From assembly GCF_026151205.1 (NCBI RefSeq), contig NC_087072.1, positions 2,065,375-2,129,374 on the forward strand: a stretch of DNA of 64,000 nt, in the 5' to 3' direction. Positions 43,701-55,000 of the stretch are shown here, piece after piece (position 1 is the first letter of the stretch; each line of letters starts with the position of its first letter). The notes beneath the pieces were generated by a model. It was not told the DNA's origin and searched no databases. It saw only the letters and a program-made list of their open reading frames with translations. The translations under genes were made by a program, and so were the position numbers. The DNA is from Bolinopsis microptera. Taxonomy: Eukaryota > Ctenophora > Tentaculata > Lobata > Bolinopsidae.

Positions 43701-45510
43701 CAGGAAAGTAGCATGTGAAACTTTACATAAAAATTAACCGAGATACGCCCTCTCATTGAACCCTTAGTATTTCAAATTATTACGCACACACGGCTGTATG
43801 TAGACAACCACCATAATGAAAATAACCGAGATACCACCTCTCAAAGCGGGTAATAACGACAGCAGTGAGCAGGACAAGGACGAACACGACACAGAGCGCG
43901 AACTCTGCTAGTTTGTATATGTAGATACAGAACAGTCCTATTAGGGTAGGGAACCAGGCGTACAGTAGGATTATAAACCTTCTCCGTGTCTGGAGGTTAA
44001 CATGAGAGTTAACAAGGTTAACATCGAGTTAACAACATGGATTAGGAGGCAAATCATTCTAGATAGAGATTTTTCATGAGATATATTATGATGTTTCTTA
44101 TCTATAGAGTTGCTATGGTAAACTAATGATGCTATAAAAAACATCCATACGAGTTAACAAATCTGTTTTTGCACTTTGATTCAAAAACACATAGACCACA
44201 AACTTTTTGAGAAGAGGTAATGTGGGTATGATGAGCAGCTCTGTCTCTGAATACGTAGAATATAGTAAAAGTGAAGATGAGGCAGGCTAGTGCGAGGTTT
44301 ATAGAGGGGAAGTGAGACATGTAGTCTGCGAGGGAGGCAGAGTCCGCCCACAGAGACAGGGTCAGGGGGAGGAAGGAGAGGACACACAGTAACAACTGAC
44401 AGGAGTGGGTTTTTATTAGAGATCTAGAACGTGTCTACTGTCTAGTACTGCAGTTACCAGTGGTTAAGAACTTGAATATCGTCTTACATATTTCTCATAT
44501 TTCTCGATATTTTTGCGATGTTGAAAGTCTCAAAATTACCGAAAGTGGCGCAACTTACCAGGTTGAGCCAGGTTAAAACATCGTTGCTATTGACAACAAG
44601 GTTGTAGAGTCGCACGTGACATCCCCAATAAGCACTGATCACGAAGAAGCAAGCAAAGTAGGCTACAAACTTGGGAATGTGATCAAGCAGCGCGTCTTTT
44701 AGCAGAAAATCTTCCTGTGGATAAATCGACGAATGAGAGGAAGACCAGTTCACTGTGCAGTCAAATTTTAGGACAGTGAGTTCAGATTACAGATACAAGA
44801 TAAGTTAAGTTGTACATTATTTATTTTAGTTTTAAACAGAATTCAAAGCACACTCAATCAAGATTCAAGAATAAAAATCAGAAACATAATCATTACCGTG
44901 TCAAGTACCTCTGTCTTGAGGTTCAGATTAGCAACAGCAATGGTGGCGGCGATGCTGAACACCGCATCAGTAAACATGTTCTGGCGGTCTACCGGCCACC
45001 ATCGCAGAGGGTCACTGAACCCATGTGAGATAGAGTAGTCCCCCATAAAGCAGGACGCTAACTGAGGTAACCTGCAGGTAACCAGGTAACCAGGTAACCA
45101 GGTAACCAGGTAACCAGGTAACCAGGTAACCAGGTAACCAGGAGGACGCTAACAGTGGGGCGTTAACTCGTTCCGAGGGGGAGGGGGAGGGGTCTCATGG
45201 CAAAGTCGCTCAGAACATCATTAAACAGCATAATCACATGCAGCTATGATTGAAACATACAGTTAACAGTAATTAAGAAAACTAACAACAATCAGAGAAC
45301 AGACAGAACAAGCAGTCATTCAGTTTAACCATCAGCAATGCAACTCACTTCGTTCATCTCAGACTCCCCAATTTCACAAGTCACCACGACAATAGTAGCG
45401 ACAATGCTGAACACGGCGTCACTAAACATGGTCTGCCTATCCTTCCCTACCCATGATATAGCTGAGGTGCGAGATTCTAGCCTTTCCAAAGTTCTACCTA
45501 ACTCAGCCAT
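40739..45510 (-). CDS. TMEM175: TMEM175-like potassium/proton channel, C-terminal exons missing
   Basis: Lysosomal TMEM175 forms K+/H+ channels from two six-helix repeats, each starting with an FSD motif. Exons in phase: 45510-45349 (RQTMFSDAVFSIVATI), 45061-44897 (RQNMFTDAVFSIAATI), 44714-44559 (FVAYFACFFVISAYWGCHVRL), 44395-44204 (LLLCVLSFLPLTLSLWAD), 44005-about 43845 (RRRFIILLYAWFPTL), 41666-41546 (PMERIEAFSDGVYAISMTLM, start of repeat II), 41380-41252 (GLVSILWFVHHQLCH) and 40873-40739 (LNTLAISFVGGIPF). Human TMEM175 has KERVEAFSDGVYAI, GLLWFAHHSLF and LNTLSLAFVGGLPL at the matching places. Repeat II then lacks its last three helices; no exon for them was found before the GPCR at 40330. 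Odd: the first two exons both encode the repeat-I pore helix. Confidence 0.85.
40888..40936. repeat. 10-bp tandem repeat beside the TMEM175 exon 8 acceptor
   Basis: About four to five copies of GGTAACTAGT lie 15-60 bp on the intron side of the acceptor at 40874. Confidence 0.85.
40950..41024. mobile_element. pogo/Tigger-like MITE fragment
   Basis: The inverted ends TACCTCGCTATAACGCGG and CCGCGTTATAGAGAGGTT enclose about 40 bp. The phrase CTCGCTATAACGCGG is typical of pogo/Tigger ends. The borders are not exact. Confidence 0.5.
41830..43865 (-). repeat. Noisy ~62-bp tandem repeat copied from the end of TMEM175 exon 5
   Basis: The cleanest unit, at 43815-43880, contains CCGAGATACCACCTCTCAAA, then GCGGGTAATAACGACAGCAG and TGAGCAGGACAAGGACG. 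On the minus strand that is the end of exon 5 (LVLLTAVVITRFERWY) and its donor. About 30 further copies run left to 41830, each differing by roughly a quarter through scattered substitutions and single-base gains and losses. Every other array in the window is nearly uniform. The noise resembles uncorrected long-read errors more than mutation. Confidence 0.8.
45067..45141. repeat. 9-bp repeat (AGGTAACCA) beside the TMEM175 exon 2 acceptor
   Basis: About eight copies start directly at the acceptor CTCAG (45062-45066) and end at 45141, where a second copy of the exon-start phrase GGACGCTAAC reappears at 45143-45152. Confidence 0.9.
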
Positions 45511-46021
45511 CGCTCCAAAATCCTTGAGAGAAATTAGATAAAATGGTAAAGACAGATGAATCAGCTATGAAAGGTTGCAGAAAGTTGATATCAAAAAATC
45601 AAACAACTAGACTTCGCTGTTACTATCGAGAAAATGTCCGGAGCCAAGTTCAAGTGTTTATTAAACTGAAATAATCTGAAACCACGGTATTGAATTCGAA
45701 TTTAATCTTTTTAAATAATATATTTAAATATCTACAATACGTCATGAAATATAATGTACAAACAATCACATAACATGATATTTCCGAAAATTCCCAAAAC
45801 TAGAAAAAAGGTATGACGATATGAAAATCAAAGTAATCTTGTAAAGCAATGTATATACTGATGTTTTATCTCATTATTCTTGAACAGTTCAGAGCTCTCA
45901 ACAGACCAATATCTGAGGTAGGACGTCATTTCCGTTTAAGACAAATGACGGAACTGGTCCTTACATTTCTACCATTTCTACCTGGTCGTATTGAAATGTG
46001 TTTGCTTTACAAAAGGTCACC

Positions 46022-49000
46022 TCACTGGGTGGGAATGGTAAAGCCATCTCCCATATGAGAGGAAGGAACTAGTTTAGGGACTGATCTGCACATTGGACAC
46101 ATCTTGTTGCGGACAGAAGAGCTCCTCAGCCACGTGAGTAGGTTGTATCGGGACCCTGGCAGAGAGAATGTAGGACATGTACTGGGTTCTAAATATTGAA
46201 AAAGAATATTAAAATTATAAATCACAGCCCCTTCATTGCAGACTCAGTGTGACTTTGCCTCACGTTGTAGGCCCGCCGCGCACGAGTGCGCGGCTGTATC
46301 GTGACTTTCACCCCCACTAAGTGAAATGACAATGGGGCCGGGGTCGCGACGTGATACAAGTGTGAGTGAGTCACTCACACACTCCTAGTGTGAGTGATCT
46401 GACTCACACACTCCTAGTGTGAGTGATCTGACTCACACACTCCTAGTCACTAGTGTGAGTGATGTGACTAATAGAGATTGTTAGACCCACCTGAGAGGAG
46501 AGTGTACCGTGCATCTGTCTAGCTCTGTGAAACATCACAACTAATAGAGATTGTTAGACCCCCACCTGAGAGGAGAGGGAGTGTACCGTGCATCTGTCTA
46601 GCTCTGTGAAACATCACAACACCTGGCACGTGATCAGCTTCATAGTACTCCTCCTTATCTTCCTCCTGTTATAAGTTATCAGTTACACATAACAACCACA
46701 CACACACATACAAACTAATGTACAGGGCACACAAATAAACAAACAAGTGGTCTTGCTGGAAAATAAACTCCGAATATTTCGGATTTTAACATTTTTTTAA
46801 ACAACTTTTGTGAAAATTTGTCGGGAAATCAGATAGGCTGACAGAGCCACAGAAAGGAAAAAGAACAAAAGTAAGCTTAATTTAATAAGCCTCACTCCAT
46901 CATCACTTAATCACAATATGATACAATTACAGTTCTACTCTCCCACAAGCTCAAGTTGATAAGTGTGAGATGTTAATAGGACAAAATTCAATCTCTCAGA
47001 AGTTCACAGGGCTTATTAAAAGATTGCCATGTTCAGTGCATTTCAGCGAGTAATTACTAAGACTCAAGTCGTACTCAAGGTTGGGTCTGGTTGGAGTATG
47101 AGTTCTTACGGTTCGTAAATCGTAATGGAGTTTTATGAATACCAATTGACCCCCCGACAATTGACCCCCCGACAATACAATTTAATACAAATACAATTAA
47201 CCCTGACCCTGACCCTGACCCTGACCCTGACCCTGACCCTGACCCTGACCCAGGACCCTGACCCTGACCCAGGACCCTGACCCTGACCCTGACCCTGACC
47301 CTGACCCTGACCCTGACCCTGACCCAGGACCCTGACCCAGGACCCTCACCCTAACCCGATCAATTGTCGAGTTCTAAACCCTAGATTTCGCGACAATTGA
47401 CCCCAGTGTAATTACATAGGGGGTCAATTGTCGGGGGGTCAATTGTCGGGGGGTCAATTGTCGCGATACCCAAATCCCCCTATTACTTACAGACGTCATA
47501 TGAGTAAAGTAGACTTCAGCTCCAGAGAACTTGTTCCCTAAACAAAAGTTAAACGTGATCTCCGCGTTATCGTAGTGATAAGCCAGCTCAGTGTCCTTCC
47601 CTAGCTCATACCTCAGACTGAAACTCTGAGAGGGCCAGTTAGTGAGGGTTAGTTAGTTAGTGAGGGTTGCAACACAACAAACAAATTTGAATATTTGCCA
47701 GCGGGGGGTTGTGTTTTGTGTCCTCGCGCTGTATAATGAGGACATAACACAGCTAGCAAGTATTTACATTTATATCTCTATATTTTTCTTGAACATGTCG
47801 ATTATAAAAACTAGGACCTAACCAAATAGGTTAAAACTATTACAATTTAGTAATTGTTATGTTACTAAAGACTTTGTTTACCTTGGAGCATGGATAGCAA
47901 CAACAGAGAGGGACCTGCGGGTCAGAAAAGCTAAGGCCTGGGCCCTGGGCAGCCTGCCACAAGCTAAAGAAGATGTGGAAGTCTGACCTTAGAAGAGGAC
48001 TAAAGATCCGTCTATTTGTTGCTACTGTGGAGTCAATACTTCTTTATGGTTCTGAAACGTGGACGTTGACAGAGCAATTGAAGAAACGCATTGATGGCTG
48101 CTACACTAGAATGCTAAGGATGGCACTAAATGTGGATTGGAAGCAGCGCAAAACCAACAAAGAAGTCTATGGCAACCTACCGAGAGCAACCATGAAGATC
48201 CAAGAGCGCAGGATGCGACTAGTAGGTCATATCCACCGGCACCCAGAACTAGTCGCAAACCGCTTGCTACTCTGGGAACCAACTCATGGGGTGCGGAGTA
48301 GGGGAAGACCAGCCATGACTTATGTTGATAGCCTACGAGCTGACACGGGTATCAACGACACTGGAGAAGTTGGCGGACTTATGGCGGATAGAGTTCTATG
48401 GAGACAGCGCATCAATACTCGGACGCTGAAGCCGCCTTAAGTCAAGTCAGTCATGTTACATGATATGTACCTTATGAGAGTCAGTACCAGATCCGTACCA
48501 CTCCGGGAATATAACACTAGATATCGGAGATAATAGGTTAGATATAGCCTGGTTCACAAAGTCAAGCAGTCCAAACTCCTCCACTATTACCTGCAGGTTA
48601 CACTGGTTAAACTTCAATGTTGTGTTCTTGTAGATACAAGGGGACTTTGAGAGGAAATAACAATTTCAGTCGTTACTATTAATTAAGATACTATAAAGAT
48701 ATGATTAAGATGATTTCTGATGTCCTTATTTGCCTAAAATGGTTTGTGTGCTCTGTAAAGTTTCTCTCTTTAATCAACTTTATTCATAAGAATTCTTACT
48801 TTCTTACCCCAGAAGTATTCATTGTGTTGGGTCGACTTCTTTGAAGAATTTTCTCGTTAAAGTTATCAAGTTCTTCTACAAGTTGAGAACAAAACTGGGG
48901 GGTAAACGCTCGGATCGTGTAAATCTCGGCACCTAAAATCATACACAGTGATTACATAAACACATTACACTAAAGGTAAGGAACAAGATACTAACTCTCT

Positions 49001-50838
49001 CAAGGACCAGCATGATAAACCACATCTCAAATATTAGTTTTCTCACCGATAGTATCGAGATATCTGTCAATTATCTGACTTTTACTGAGTAGACGATCAG
49101 CACACACCTCAGCAAGTTCTATAAACTTAGGATCAAACCACTCTCTCTGAGAAGTAGCTTTATTAGTTCTATAAACATAGGATCAAACCACTCTCTCTGA
49201 GAAGTAGGTTTATTAGTGGTCAACACTTTATTTCATAGTACCTCTCTCTGAGATGTAGGTTTATTAGAGGTCGGCACTTTATTTCATAGTACCTCTCTCT
49301 GAGATGTAGGTTTATTAGAGGTCAACACTTTATTTCATAGTACCTCTCTCTGAGAAGTAGGTTTATCAGAGGTCGGCACTTTATTTCATAGTACCTCTCT
49401 CTGAGATGTAGGTTTATTAGAGGTCGGCACTTTATTTCATAGTACCTCTCTCTGAGATGTAGGTTTATTAGAGGTCAACACTTTATTTCATAGTACCTCT
49501 CTCTGAGAAGTAGGTTTATTAGTGGTCAACACTTTATTTCATAGTACCTCTCTCTGAGAAGTAGCTTTATTAGAGGTCGGCACTTTATTTCATAGTACCT
49601 CTCTCTGAGAAGTAGGTTTATAAGTGGTCAACACTTTATTTCATAGTACCTCTCTCTGAGAAGTAGGTTTATTAGTGGTCAACACTTTATTTCATAGTAC
49701 CTCTCTCTGAGAAGTAGGTTTATCAGAGGTCGGCACTTTATTTCATAGTACCTCTCTCTGAGAAGTAGGTTTATTAGAGGTCGGCACTTTATTTCATAGT
49801 ACCTCTCTCTGAGAAGTAGGTTTATCAGAGGTCGGCACTTTATTTCATAGTACCTCTCTCTGAGAAGTAGGTTTATTAGAGGTCGGCACTTTATTTCATA
49901 GTACCTCTCTCTGAGAAGTAGGTTTATTAGTGGTCAACACTTTATTTCATAGTACCTCTCTCTGAGATGTAGGTTTATTAGAGGTCGGCACTTTATTTCA
50001 TAGTACCTCTCTCTGAGATGTAGGTTTATTAGAGGTCAACACTTTATTTCATAGTACCTCTCTCTGAGAAGTATGTTTATTAGTGGTCAACACTTTATTT
50101 CATAGTACCTCTCTCTGAGAAGTAGGTTTATTAAAGGTCAACACTTTATTTCATAGTACCTCTCTCTGAGAAGTAGGTTTATTAGAGGTCAACACTTTAT
50201 TTCATAGTACCTCTCTCTGAGATGTAGGTTTATTAAAGGTCGGCACTTTATTTCATAGTAACTTTTTTTGGGAATCTTATAATCAACAGTTGAACTCAAT
50301 TTTTGTCCTTCAAAAAGATATAATCTCTATCCCTTCCCCCAGTGCAACAAGTATCCCCAGCCACCTTGAATGATCTAATCTGAGGGTAAAGAGGCGTGTA
50401 GTTCTTCTTAGCATATTCAGTATTTCTCGTGATCATGTCGTCTAGATTCAGCCGCCTTTGGACCTCTGTTTTGACATGTTCTAGAACTTTGCCTCTGTCC
50501 GTCATCCCTCTCTCTTTGAGGACCTTGTTAAGAAGCTTAATTTTAGATTAAAAGAAAAACGTAAGGGAAACTTACTGTCCAAACTCCGGGGAAATCAATT
50601 TTAAAGAATTGCGATCGATTATAAAACCGATACTTGAAACCCTTAAAAAACCGCTCAGTTTGAAATAATGAACATTGAACATCAGTTTAAACAGTTAAAT
50701 AATGAAGATCTAACAAAGACTAACATCTCCATAGTCGTTCCAAAACTGTTCCTCATTCTGGTACTTGACATGTAGTCTGTACTTTGCTATGAACACATTG
50801 TGTGAGGCAAAACATTCACATCTGTAAAACTTGTTCAT
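46022..50838 (-). CDS. OGFOD2: OGFOD2, 2-oxoglutarate and Fe(II)-dependent oxygenase domain protein 2 (328 aa, complete)
   Basis: Eight exons in perfect phase: 50838-50725, 50523-50365, 49146-49047, 48932-48808, 48590-48471, 47625-47491, 46665-46566 and 46155-46022. The sum is 329 codons including the stop; human OGFOD2 has 350. Matches along the length include FYRCECFASHNVFIAKYRLH at the N-terminus, the RPNTMNTSG loop, AYHYDNAEITFN with the HxD iron ligands, MFHRARQMHG with the distal His, RYNLLTWLRSSSVRNKM with the 2-oxoglutarate Arg, and a CPMC pair in the tail. The fold is a prolyl-hydroxylase-like oxygenase; its substrate is unknown. The N-terminal ATG follows directly after AGAGAGA. A possible poly(A) signal (AATAAA on the minus strand) lies at 45662-45657. 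Introns hold a LINE, a telomere-like repeat and a 51-bp array. Confidence 0.95.
46470..46635 (-). repeat. Duplicated end of OGFOD2 exon 7 with its donor
   Basis: The stretch of about 70 bp from TAGAGATTGTTAGACC through GTGTACCGTGCATCTG to CTGTGAAACATCACAA occurs at 46471-46540 and again at 46543-46620. The second (upstream in the gene) has an extra GAGGGA and joins the rest of the exon. The intronic copy could serve as an alternative exon end with its own CAG|GTGGG donor. Next to it 46375-46450 repeats CACACTCCTAGTGTGAGTGA. Confidence 0.85.
47148..47470. repeat. Telomere-like (CCCTGA)n tract between CAATTGTCGGGGGG motifs
   Basis: 47198-47345 is CCCTGA repeated about 22 times with occasional CCCAGGA, ending in CCCTCACCCTAACCC, which includes the animal telomere unit CCCTAA once. 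It is bracketed by GACAATTGACCCCCC (two copies, left) and its complement GGGGGGTCAATTGTC (three copies, right), so the whole resembles a small inverted-repeat element in OGFOD2 intron 6. Confidence 0.8.
47840..48440 (+). mobile_element. 3' end of a second LINE (different clade), antisense in OGFOD2
   Basis: Coding fragments read DFVYLGAWIATTERDLRVRK, then in another frame ESILLYGSETWTL, CYTRMLRMALNVDW, RMRLVGHIHRHPEL and RSRGRPAMTYVDSLRADTG. This is the post-RT thumb and C-terminal region of the RTE/CR1 type (YGSETW, RRxRxxGH, RGRP). A frameshift lies near 47965. It ends AAGTCAAGTCAGTC at 48438-48451. It sits between OGFOD2 exons 5 and 6 on the opposite strand. Confidence 0.8.
49134..50262 (-). 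repeat. 51-bp minisatellite starting at the OGFOD2 exon 3 acceptor (about 22 copies)
   Basis: On the minus strand each unit ends AATAAACCTACTTCTCAG|AGAGAG, which copies the true acceptor and first six bases of exon 3 (CTACTTCTCAG|AGAGAGTGG at 49141-49156). The remainder of the unit includes GTGCCGACCT or GTTGACC and ATGAAATAAAGT. Two or three sequence variants (GAAG/GATG, GTCGGC/GTCAAC) alternate along the array. Each unit also carries an AATAAA on the minus strand. Confidence 0.95.
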
Positions 50839-51579
50839 TCTCTCTCATCTCGTCCTCTCATTCTTAGTTATCTTACTATTCATCCTACATAGATATATAG
50901 CATAGTAAATACAGTTATAAGTAAACTAGTAGTATATCATTTAGTTACAATATCAGTTATGCTGCAAGCTAGTAAGACTTGTAATTTATGGTACAATTTC
51001 CACTGATCATCTTTTCCGTTTTTTTTCTCGATACACTTTGTTTTTGCTAAGGATCGCACAAGCCAGCCGAAAATGAATCATACTCATGGAGTAAAACTAA
51101 AATTGTAAAGTAATAATAGTAATGATATTATGAGATACATCAAGCGAACAAATAAACGCACAAACGCACAAACTCATTTCATTTATATTTGATAAAAAAC
51201 TGTACATATTTTAAGGACTATTTAACTTATAAATCTATTTCTTCTGAGTCCATAGTTCACTACTACCAATCACGCAAAAGAATGTATTTATCACGCAAAA
51301 GATTGTATTTATCACGCATTTAAAGCAAGTTTTATAAACAATAAGAATTATCATCAAAAGAAGAGCGATGAAAAAAATTAATTTTTAATAAATTATATCA
51401 GAATTATCAGCAAAACATTGCTTCATCCTGAGCTTATACTGTTCCCATCTTCGAAGGTAAAATCTATCGAAGAGTAGTAAGTTTTTTGATGTAAATTGTT
51501 ACGCTTAACCAATAACCATACATCGCCAGTAAATCAGACTTGACATGAGGATTCTTACTGAAGCCCACGAAACAGACCT
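50839..51579. other. Intergenic DNA between OGFOD2 and ADPGK
   Basis: AT-rich; 51270-51320 repeats TGTATTTATCACGCA two to three times. It must contain the OGFOD2 promoter and the ADPGK 3' UTR end; I see no clear signal for either. Confidence 0.4.
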
Positions 51580-51710
51580 ACTTGAGGTGGTAAAGCAGTC
51601 CCACCCCGGTCAGGTTATCACCTATTTGAGGTGGTAAAGTAGTCCCACCCCGGTCAGGTTATCACCTATTTGAGGTGGTAAAGTAGTCCCACCCCGGTCA
51701 GGTTATCACC
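51580..51710 (-). repeat. 44-bp triplication of the end of the ADPGK last exon
   Basis: Three copies at about 51580-51622, 51623-51666 and 51667-51710. On the minus strand each reads GGTGATAACCTGACCGGGGT, then GGGACTACTTTACCACCTCA, then AATAG, encoding GDNLTGVGLLYHLK and a stop. The first in transcription order ends the protein; the others would lie in the 3' UTR. The last copy has two substitutions. Confidence 0.95.
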
Positions 51711-51959
51711 ACCACCACCTGTTTGTTTTATCTGTGTACAAACTAGAACCGGAGCTAGACAGATCTGAAGTGTAATGTCAGTTAGATTGTTAAATTAAAA
51801 TATAAAGCAACAGACGTCAATTTCCACTTTCGTAACGAAAGATATCAATAAAAAACACGATATGAAAGTAATTCGTCAATGGCTAATTCGCACATCGTTA
51901 TAAATATAAGTAAAGATTATTCACTTTACTATTTAGTTACAGTTGATAGATTATTACTA

Positions 51960-52044
<85 letters not shown>

Positions 52045-55000
52045 ACTCATGACTCCCCCCCCCTACTAACTCCTACTACTCCCCCCCCCCTACTAATACT
52101 TATTACTAGGGGGGGGGGGGGGGGTACTCATGACTCCCCCCCCCCCTACTAACTCCTACTACTCCCCCCCTACTAATACTTATTACTAGGGGGGGGGGGG
52201 GGGGTACTCATGACTCCCCCCCCCCCTACTAACTCCTACTACTCCCCCCCCCCCTACTAATACTTATTACTAGGGGGGGGGGGGTACTCATGACCCCCCC
52301 CCCTACTAACTCCTACTACTCCCCCCCCCCCCCCCCCCCCCCTACTAATACTTATTACATACTCGTTATAAATATAAGTAAAGATTATTCACTTTACTAT
52401 TTAGTTACAGTTGATAGATTATTACTAGGGGGGGGGGGGGGGTACTTATGACTCCCCCCCCCTACTAACTCCTACTACTCCCCCCCCCCCCCCCCCTACT
52501 AATACTTATTACTAGGGGGGGGGGTACTCATGACTCCCCCCCCCCCTACTAACTCCTACTACTCCCCCCCCCCCCCCCCCCTACTAATACCCTACTAACA
52601 ATTATCCTACCTCGTAAGGACCGTCAGGCCAGCAGCTGACAGGGGTAGAGTCAATAATGGGGATCCTCTGAGAACCAGGTATAGAGGAGGAGGAGAACGA
52701 CTCGTCTAGAATCATCTTTATCTTGGTAGAGTCTATACTCTCATCTCCACATACGTATCTGGGATAGGAGGGAAATTAAAAAGGAGGTTAAAAACAGAAT
52801 CTTGGTTTCGCGAAAATATCTAATTAAAGTTCTAGGTTTATCCTGTATAGTACAGACGATAGCTGTACTTTAGTTTCCATAAAGGTCGTATAAAGAGCTC
52901 ACCTGGTAGCAGTGACCCCCCCCCCCCCCCCTGTATAGTACAGACTATAGCTGTACTTTAGTTTCCATAAAGGTCGTATAAAGAGCTCACCTGATAGCAG
53001 TGACCCCCCCCCCCCCCCCCCCGTATAAAGAGCTCACCTGGTAGCAGTGACCCCCCCCCCCCCCCCGTATAAAGAGCTCACCTAGTAGCAGTGACCCCCC
53101 CCCCCTGTATAATACAGACTATAGCTGTACTTTAGTTTCCATAAAGGTCGTATAAAGAGCTCACCTGGTAGCAGTGACCCCCCCCCCCCCCCGTATAAAG
53201 AGCTCACCTGGTAGCAGTGACCCCCCCCCCGTATAATGAGCTCACCTGGTAGCAGTGACCCCCCCCCCCCCGCTGTATAGTACAGACTATAGCTGTACTT
53301 TAGTTTCCATAAAGGTCGTATAAAAAGCTCACCTGGTAGCAGTGACCCCCCCCCCCCCCTGTATAGTACAGACTATAGCTGTACTTTAGTTTCCATAAAG
53401 GTCGTATAAAGAGCTCACCTGGTAGCAGTGACCCCCCCCCCCCTGTATAGTACAGACTATAGCTGTACTTTAGTTTCCATAAAGGTCGTATAAAGAGCTC
53501 ACCTGGTAGCAGTGACCCCCCCTATAAACAGCTCACCTGGTAGCAGTGACCCCCCCCCCCCCCTATAAACAGCTCACCTGGTAGCAGTGACCCCCCCCCC
53601 TGTATAGTACAGACTATAGCTGTACTTTAGTTTCCATAAAGGTCGTATAAAGAGCTCACCTGGTAGCAGTGACCCCCCCCCCCCCCGTATAAAGAGCTCA
53701 CCTGGTAGCAGTGACCCCCCCCCCCCCCCCCCGTATAATGAGCTCACCTGGTAGCAGTGACCCCCCCCCCCCTGTATAGTACAGACTATAGCTGTACTTT
53801 AGTTTCCATAAAGGTCGTATAAAGAGCTCACCTGGTAGCAGTGACCCCCCCCCCCTATAAACAGCTCACCTGGTAGCAGTGACCCCCCCCCCCCCCCTAT
53901 AAAGAGCTCACCTGGTAGCAGTGAGGCTAGATTTAACAGCAGTTGTTATTCCACTCATCCACTTATCATTCTCCCTGACAGTAAACACAGCTTGATAAGC
54001 CAGGGTGTGAATGTGTACTCGAGTTAGGGGCTTGTGTCGAGGCAGGTCGTTGAGGATAGCTAACAGTTCACGGGTGTGGTCCATTGTTTGGGAGACTTTT
54101 ATCTTGCTGTCGCTGATGTAAACGATGGTTCCTGAGAGTGTTTGGTTTAGTGAGGACTGTGAAGGATAACTTTTACAGCTTTAGAAGTTTAACTTTAGAA
54201 TTTGTGGCTCACAATTATGTGAGCATTTTAACAGCCTAACCACACATAGCACCACACATAGCACCACACTTAGCACCACACTTAGCACCACACTTAGCAC
54301 CACACTTAGCACCACGCTTAGCAACCACACTTAGCACCACGATGATGATATTGTAGTTCACTATCTGATAAATACTGTACATCGTTGAGGTAACTATTGT
54401 ATGCAGTAGGCACACCACCACCAGATCAGGTATTTGATTTATAGAATAGCAGATTAAGTTTATAAACAAGAATTGCGCCCGTTGTTTCGTTTTGGCGGAC
54501 GCTAGATTTCCGTTCACTATAACTATAAATATAAGCTCCAATCAGCTCACTTCATAATAATAATATTGATACACATTAGTAGACTATACTACGCATGCCA
54601 CGTACAAATTGGGCTTATAACCTAATACTATACATTACACCGTTATACAGTGAAATACAGTCGCGCCGCGCATTCATTGACCACAGGCTATCTATACATC
54701 ACATCTCCGCAAGCAATCCTCGCGCGCTGCACTGTGCGCTGGTTGTCATGGTAACGGACGGAAGTAAGGACAGATGACAACATATTCAGACCCGCCTACC
54801 GCTATCTCCAAAATCCACGTTTTTCTGCAAAAACGTCCATTCGTAACCTTTCACTATTGCCTTTTTACAAAAGGGTGAACGGAAAAAATATCATACTCCC
54901 AAATTGTTTACATCTTTTACAATGTCTTGAATATAAATGAATAATGAATATCTTCACAGAGTATGCTGATAACCTGTGATAATATGAAGACAACATATTA

